From Heliocidaris tuberculata (lineage: Eukaryota > Echinodermata > Echinoidea > Camarodonta > Echinometridae), in contig CM046850.1 in the NCBI GenBank assembly GCA_025618425.1, positions 225,570-289,569 on the forward strand: 64,000 nucleotides of DNA. Reading direction: 5' to 3'. Shown here one piece after another: positions 58,601 to 64,000 of this stretch. How positions within the stretch are numbered: position 1 is the stretch's first letter; each line of letters begins with the position of its first letter. The position numbers and the translations under genes are program-made. The notes beneath the pieces are model-generated. The model saw only the letters and a list, made by a program, of their open reading frames with translations. It made no database searches and was not told where the DNA came from.

Positions 58601-61600
58601 TTTCTCATCCCAATTCAAACGGCCCATTAAGTTCTCCCTGAAAAATGCAGCTCCCGCTAAGTCACATTTTATTTCATATGAGATAGTAGTAGATAGTAGG
58701 GTATACTTTTTTATGCTCACTGTGTATTGCAAGTGAGTCGTTGCTAATCTTATTCTTACAATTCTTGTATGGTTGACAATGATATAGTAAAAGGAATATA
58801 ATTCCTTGGAAACATATTATTTACCTGATTTCAGAACTAACATGCATGTAAATATGACTATTACAGGCAATATGAACGGTATGTTTATCGTACAAGGGCC
58901 CTGCATGTGACCAAAAAATCGTCTGAAAATTAATTTTGCAAAATCTCTTGCATCTCTGTTTCTGCTACAGTTAATTGTATCTTACAATGCTTTGTATGTT
59001 TACGTAATATTAGAATTCCTTGTAAATTAGCATATATTCTAAATATACGATTGATTGAAGGAGATACAGCTGCTGATAACTCTATGTTACAGCTAGGACC
59101 CTGATAAGTTTTGTTAACGTTATGGCGTCCTTCTGGATGGCTGCTATATTATCTTTGCTCAAGCACATTAAATATGTAAAATGTTATCATAGTTTGTCTA
59201 CTATTAATATCTTCTTTCTGTTACGACTTTTGGAGCAACAGTGATATGGCATACGGAATATATGTGAAGGCACTTGCTATGAGCATTTGATGTTTGTAAA
59301 GCGATAACTTCGGTCCTTGTTTACTCGTTTTATAGACGATGAATCAGTGTGTAAACATGCCTTATTCACGTACCACTTTAAGCTAGTCACTAAATGCTTA
59401 AATATTTGTAGGGAATACTGGTTGTTGGTTGTAGGGTGAATATAGTGCGAAAAGGAGTGATTTTGAAAATAAAAACAGCCTTAGAAAAACAAGACGATAC
59501 AATAATATTTTGATAACAATAATAGTTTGAAATGGGGTAGACATTGGTAGAGGCGATACGTGGGCAATTACTTTACAGTACTTTGCTCACAAAGAAGCAA
59601 GTAATCTAGAAAGAAGCAATGTCCATTTATTTGGAACGGCATCATTTATTGGTTTAATATTATTGAAATGATATGAAGTAAACTTTAGTCGACTGTCTTA
59701 CATGGGCCGTTCGATTTAGGGGAAAGCAAAAATCAAGGAAATATCACAATGGACCTTTCATACAACGATGGTCTAAGTAGAAGCAGAAAAAGCATAAAAT
59801 AATCAAAACAATGGTTGTTTTCAAAAATACTATAAGAATGCTATTGTATACTACTTTAAAAATCAGAGATATATCTATAACCAGACGTGTATTAATAAGG
59901 AATTATATTACATTGTCCCATCCATATTTTCAGAATGTATTTTCGAAGTTTAAAATAATTATCTTCAATGTTGATTATTGTTCGAGGTCTACGAGTATAC
60001 CGATTGCGTTACTGTATAATAATTGTCATTGAAATTTTATATTCTGTAATATCAACTATACACATTTCTCCATTTTTTATCTACCTCATCCTGGGTCCTT
60101 TTTCATAAAACTTGTTATCAATAACAAGTTATCAATAACAAGTTTCAATAACTGTTATAAGCTACTGAAATTCTTGCATCTGATTGGCTGAGAGCAAAGT
60201 TGTCATAGAAATATGGCAGTTGTTACTGATAACAAGTTTTATGAAATAGAGCCCTGCTTCGTGTTCTAGATTCATTTTCTCTTACAATGCAAAAAAAAAG
60301 TATAATAATAATGTTCGTACAGTAACCTGTATTATTTTTTATTATTTTATTCTCTTTGTTTTGTTTTCTTATATTTTTCTGGCGTTTTCAACATAATCTC
60401 CATTTCCTTCTTTTCATCTTTTGCTTTAATGATTTTATTGTCTAAGACATAGCACCGCATTTTGCCAGAAGTAAAATACATATCTGGCATAAATATTTGT
60501 TTATCGTTTTATATCTAGATGTACGAGTATCGCTACGTCGATAGGAATGAGATCAGATTTGCTGAATGGGAAGACAGAAATTGGAAACCACGGTACGAAG
60601 TTCCACTCGAATACCCGAAGACGACGCTGAAGAATAGTTGGCCGGAGTACGAGATCGTCTACGAAAGAAACCCCTTCACATTCAGAGTCATGAGGACGAA
60701 AACCAACATAGCACTGTAAGAAAAAAAATAATCGATTTATTTTTTTTCTGAAATAACTGTTCAAATACTACATGAAATAATAGTTTCTATAGTCTGTTAC
60801 CATTTGATTCTCTCTTGTATATTTCATGTATCATTTATTTGTTCATTTATTTACGTAACTTTTTTATGCTTTTCTTGTCCACTTTCTTGCAAGTGGAGGA
60901 CAATTTTCTGTATTTCTAATCAGACAATAAAGTTCTTGAATCTTGAATTGAATCTTGTTGTCCTACATGATCCAACAACAATTGGCCCGGGATCAATATT
61001 TCAGACTAACCAAATTCCTTACTTCAAGCCTCGGTCCAACACTACACGTAGTACCCTAATGATAACCGTTGCTATTACCAAAACCCCAACCGCAACCCAA
61101 CCCCCACCCTGTCTCTTTAAAGAAATAAGACCCAGAGCAAATGTCGTTGGAGTAAATGTTAGATCACCAAAAAAAAAAAAAAAATCTTAGCCTCTTGCAT
61201 AAAAAAAATTTCGATGAAAGCGCGAGACCCCAGCCGAATGCACCGTGACTTTCAACCAATCAGAATCGTGAAGTAGCCAGGACTGCTGTCGGATTTTTGA
61301 GGGGCATTTAACCTGTTTAAGCACAATGGGTCTCTACTAGACTGTTACATAATGATATATAAAGGAATGATGTCTGTGTCTTCATTGTCAAGGCATTCAT
61401 ATTTTGCTGTTGTTGTTGCAGAAAATAGAAATACAATCTATGATATGATATTAAGATTCTAATAAATCTCGTTTACCTTGAATTTTTGACGATTAAATCA
61501 TAATATGCTGAGTGTTATTTAAGACAGTCCTTGCCTACAAATTTTCATAACCTCCATTGATACAAAGTTACTGATTAAAAAATACTCTTTCTCAATCTCT

Positions 61601-61613
61601 CTTATACTCTCTC

Positions 61614-61660
<47 letters not shown>

Positions 61661-62301
61661 TACTCACCTTCTATATTTAGTCTGGACACGAATATCGGAG
61701 GTCTCGTGTTTGAGGATCAGTTCCTTCAGATGTCAGCAAGGATTCCTAACAGTATGATGTTTGGCTTAGGAGAGCATAACAAACCCAGATTCAGGCATGA
61801 GGTCAACTGGCATACCTACGGTATCTTCTCTGCTGATAATGACCCTGATGTAAGTACTACATGCTGGTTGTGATGATCAGGCGCGCCGGAAGCAATTCTG
61901 GATTGGGGGGGGGGGCAAACAACCCAGGGGGCTCACTATTTTGGAGGGGGAAGGGGCTCATGTCAGAAATTTTCGGAGGTGACCAGAGGTGTGCGCAGAA
62001 TTTTTTTTTTTTTGGGGGGGACAAGATTTTCGAAGAAACTCGAAAGCGAGATAGCGAAGCAACAGAGCTGGTTACGAGCACTGGCGTAAATCACACATAT
62101 AATCTTTTATTTTGCGAGCGAGCGAAGCGAGCAAGCGAAAAATAACCACTTTTCTAAGTTATATACAATATTTTCATTCCAACTCTTCTTCTTTTTCTTC
62201 TTCTTCTTCTTCCTCTCCCTTTTTTTTTTTTTTTTTTTTGGGGGGGGCTTTTTTGGGGGGCGAAAATGCATTTTGCCCCCCACTTTTTCGTTTGGGGGGC
62301 G

Positions 62302-62340
<39 letters not shown>

Positions 62341-62356
62341 CTTCCGGCGCCTACGG

Positions 62357-62401
<45 letters not shown>

Positions 62402-63342
62402 CGGTTGTGATACTTTTTATGTCTGTAGTGATGATGGTGATATGGTGGCGTTAGTGAGGAGACGGTTTTTGTAATGATATTTGCATCGATAATGATGATG
62501 CTGATGGATGAACTGTAGGCGGTATGATGTTAGGGCATTGGAATAAGTAGCACTAGACAATATGGCAATTTACCAAACGCCATGGATGGAGAGAAAGAAA
62601 AAAAAGGAGGTGCAGAAACATGACCCTGTAATTATCAGCTTAATAAAAAATTCCTCGTAAGTTACAACATTGGCGAATAGTCAAATATATAGACATTGTA
62701 CTTGAAATGTCTATGTAATAAAAAGCTTCAATTGCAAACAGTTCTCTAATTTTCTTAAAATTTGATATTTTCTGCTTTAGGATGATCAATACAAGAACCT
62801 TCACGGACATCATCCTTTCTTCATGGCGATCGATGATCAGGGAGATGCATTCGGTGTACTCTTCGCTAATAGTAACGCACAGGGTAAGCAAAAATTAGTG
62901 GCGGATTTAAAGGGGGCATAGGACCCGTGCCCCATCTAAAACACAATATAGTATACTGTAGCTCAAGTAATCAAAAATCCCTCCCCAAATAATATTGTAC
63001 TCTTGTGCCACTCTTTCCAAATTTAGACATAACAAAAGGCAACCGAAAATGTGATAGTTTTTTTTTTTATTTGATTTTTTTTCGGAACTGTTTTTTACTT
63101 CAATTTCCAATCCTAATATTTTGATTTCTCGATGACATAGGCTTACGGACACTACTTTTACTACTTCTATAATGGTACCGATGTAACGTTTATTCTTTTT
63201 CTTCTTTTTCTTTTTCGTATATTTTGTAGATGTCTTATTGACGCCTGCCTCAGCTGTCACGTGGCGATCTATTGGAGGTGTCTTAGATTTCTGGGTGTTC
63301 ACCGGACCCACACCCGAAATGGTTATCGCCCAGTATACCGAG
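55613..63342 (+). CDS. GH31 alpha-glucosidase (maltase/sucrase-isomaltase type), 5' part, five exons
   Basis: Exons 55613-56044, 60519-60715, 61681-61849, 62781-62883 and 63230-63342 have consistent GT/AG borders and phases (0, 2, 0, 1, 0), giving about 338 residues. A short cytosolic start is followed by an uncleaved signal anchor (about residues 4-29, IIQALVAIGIFLVVGIMIFV). A P-type trefoil domain follows, with Cys 44, 55, 67, 72, 73 and 88 (CEMRGCCF, IPECYFPLG). Next is the GH31 N-terminal beta domain: RFRAEFYKENILHMK, NPFTFRVMRT, GGLVFEDQFLQMSARIPNSM, MFGLGEH, HHPFFMAIDDQGDAFGVLFAN and GGVLDFWVFTGPTPEMVIAQYTE. The last is the usual segment just before the catalytic barrel, which is beyond the window. 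Family enzymes release glucose from maltose-like glycans. One trefoil plus a membrane anchor fits an intestinal or plasma-membrane form better than soluble lysosomal GAA. Confidence 0.9.
57618..57906. mobile_element. hAT-type non-autonomous element, 289 bp
   Basis: Ends CAGGGGCGGCGCCAGGG and TGTAGCGCCGCCCCTG. Exact 8-bp duplication TCTACCAA (57610-57617 and 57907-57914). Reverse-orientation sister of 33555-33819; the two differ mainly in the pyrimidine-rich tract. Confidence 0.92.
58335..58500. repeat. Partial CACTCTAAA / TTGGGTAAAATT element
   Basis: Starts CACTCTAAAGTAGATGGGTAA and contains repeated TTTGGTAAA(A/T)TG and TTTGGGTAAAATTGACCCAA palindromes. No clear right end; the sequence runs into T and G homopolymers. 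Confidence 0.45.
60091..60255. mobile_element. Palindromic MITE (hairpin element 6)
   Basis: Ends CTGGGTCCTTTTTCATAAAACTTGTTATC and GATAACAAGTTTTATGAAATAGAGCCC. Inside are tandem ATAACAAGTTATCA units. The centre has GCATCTGATTGGCTGAGAGCAAAG (CAGCCAATCAGATG on the other strand). Confidence 0.85.
61618..61665. repeat. (CT)n microsatellite before GH31 exon 3
   Basis: A CT dinucleotide run that also extends the polypyrimidine tract upstream of the exon 3 acceptor. Confidence 0.9.
61878..62355. mobile_element. hAT-like non-autonomous element in GH31 intron 3
   Basis: Ends CAGGCGCGCCGGAAGC and GCTTCCGGCGCCTACG. Exact 8-bp duplication GTGATGAT (61870-61877 and 62356-62363). The interior has poly-T, poly-G and a very long poly-C, plus GCGAGCGAGCGAAGCGAGC. 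The target repeat has since expanded into a (GAT)n run on the right. Confidence 0.8.
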
Positions 63343-63482
63343 GTAAGTATATCCATCTTCCGCATGTTTAGCACAAGGAGGGGGTTGCTACGATGAGTCA
63401 CACCACCCCCACCCCCCCCCCCCTACTCCCTTCACCCCTCCATTCCAATTTTTTTTCGGTACGTTTGATTTTTAAGAACTTT

Positions 63483-63545
63483 ATTTCTGGGTGTTCACCG
63501 GTCCCACACCTCAGTTAGTTATCGCCCAGTATACTGATTAGGAGT
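63483..63545 (+). pseudogene. Partial duplicate of GH31 exon 5
   Basis: TTTCTGGGTGTTCACCGG(T)CCCACACC..GTTATCGCCCAGTATAC repeats the end of exon 5 (63283-63342). It reads FWVFTGPTPQLVIAQYTD, then TAG. The flanks after the donor-like GAGTAAGT and CATCTTC.GCATG are also shared with exon 5, so a short genomic tandem duplication is likely. Confidence 0.8.
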
Positions 63546-64000
63546 AAGTCATGTAAGGGGCATCAGTATGCATCTTCAGCATGCTGGCAGGGGCGTCACC
63601 TTGGGAAGTTGGTGTGTAACAAAGCCCTACCCCCTCCCCCCCCCCCCAATTACAAATTTTCTGTGGGCAAATTTTGAATTCATATATATAGACTGTTGGG
63701 GAATCGAAATTTGTGACATTTTGTTTTGATATTGTTTTTGTGTTGATTTTTTGTTTCCTGTTAGGGGGGGGGGGGCTTGTTGGAAGAACTTTCGGAACGT
63801 ATATATTTGAATTTTGACTTATGAAATCATGACTACCACTGTTTACACTTGCGAATTAGGCTAATTTCTTTGCTTCCTTCTTTGTTCACTGGTTGCAGAT
63901 TTTTTTTTTCTAACTTGTCTGCAAATTAGGTCCGACCACCCCAACCCCCTCACCTATCCTCACTGAAAAGGTCATCGAGTAAAATCGTTTTATGTAACTT

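Larger units (their letters stand above)
56045..60518. other. GH31 intron 1
   Basis: 4.5 kb. Contains a (TTTA)n stretch near 56068-56100, a GA-rich tract near 57240-57303, the hAT-type element 57618-57906, a partial TTGGGTAAAATTGACCCAA element (58335-58500) and hairpin MITE 60091-60255. No other gene seen. Confidence 0.6.

Noticed and set aside
61240..61270. AACCAATCAGAATCG as a seventh hairpin MITE centre
   Set aside because: A TTGCATAAAA-like end lies on one side, but no matching right arm was found; too decayed to call.
61861..62474. Gly- and Pro/Asp-rich frames in GH31 intron 3
   Set aside because: They arise from homopolymers and the (GAT)n run of a hAT-like element with an 8-bp target duplication.
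29544..63342. A functional cluster for glycan metabolism (sulfotransferase, fucosyltransferase, glucosidase)
   Set aside because: Genes are separated by 8-12 kb of repeats with separate structures; nothing in the sequence shows co-regulation.

Overview
This is a eukaryotic, multi-exon, repeat-rich window. The gene set (UNC93-like, GT10 fucosyltransferase, GH31 glucosidase with a trefoil domain, a PAPS-type sulfotransferase, a stand-alone Death-domain exon), together with tRNA-derived SINEs, CR1/L2-like and Tx1/L1-like LINE remains and very many small palindromic DNA elements, suggests a marine invertebrate deuterostome, most likely an echinoderm such as a sea urchin. The species is inferred; nothing in the sequence proves it. 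No bacterial, phage or CRISPR features were seen.

Layout. (1) 506-810 is the last exon of a Death-domain protein whose other exons lie upstream of the window; its 3' flank is a DNA-transposon copy. (2) About 1683-11617 and 12252-22362 are two head-to-tail copies of a roughly 10 kb segment. Each carries an UNC93A-like membrane-protein gene and part of an antisense Tx1/L1-like relic. Copy A has six open, phase-consistent exons (489 codons plus stop). Copy B keeps the six exons but has two in-frame stops, so it is probably a pseudogene. Comparing the copies gives filled and empty sites for several mobile elements. (3) 22.4-28.4 kb has no recognised gene; it holds a fold-back element, two ACTGTAAAA-ended elements, a hAT-type element and a SINE. 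(4) 29.5-31.7 kb is a two-exon sulfotransferase-like gene. (5) 32-42.6 kb is a retrotransposon and MITE field, including a 5'-truncated LINE (minus strand) inserted into an older repeat that also survives uninterrupted at 41.5-42 kb. (6) 43.2-44.7 kb is an intronless-CDS alpha-1,3-fucosyltransferase. (7) 45-55 kb is intergenic, with a decayed LINE (47.4-50.2 kb), palindromic elements, a TTCCGAAGGTTC fold-back array, and a palindromic element carrying a hammerhead-ribozyme-like core (about 53.76 kb). (8) 55.6 kb to the window end is the 5' part of a GH31 alpha-glucosidase gene (five exons visible; the catalytic barrel lies beyond the window).

The genes do not form an operon-like system. Fucosyltransferase, sulfotransferase and glucosidase can all be linked to glycan or carbohydrate chemistry, but their proximity is not evidence of joint function. 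The most informative content is evolutionary: a fresh tandem duplication with one dying paralogue, a set of hairpin MITEs with unrelated arms but a common CCAATCA centre, six small elements with near-perfect 8-bp target duplications, and the hammerhead-like motif.
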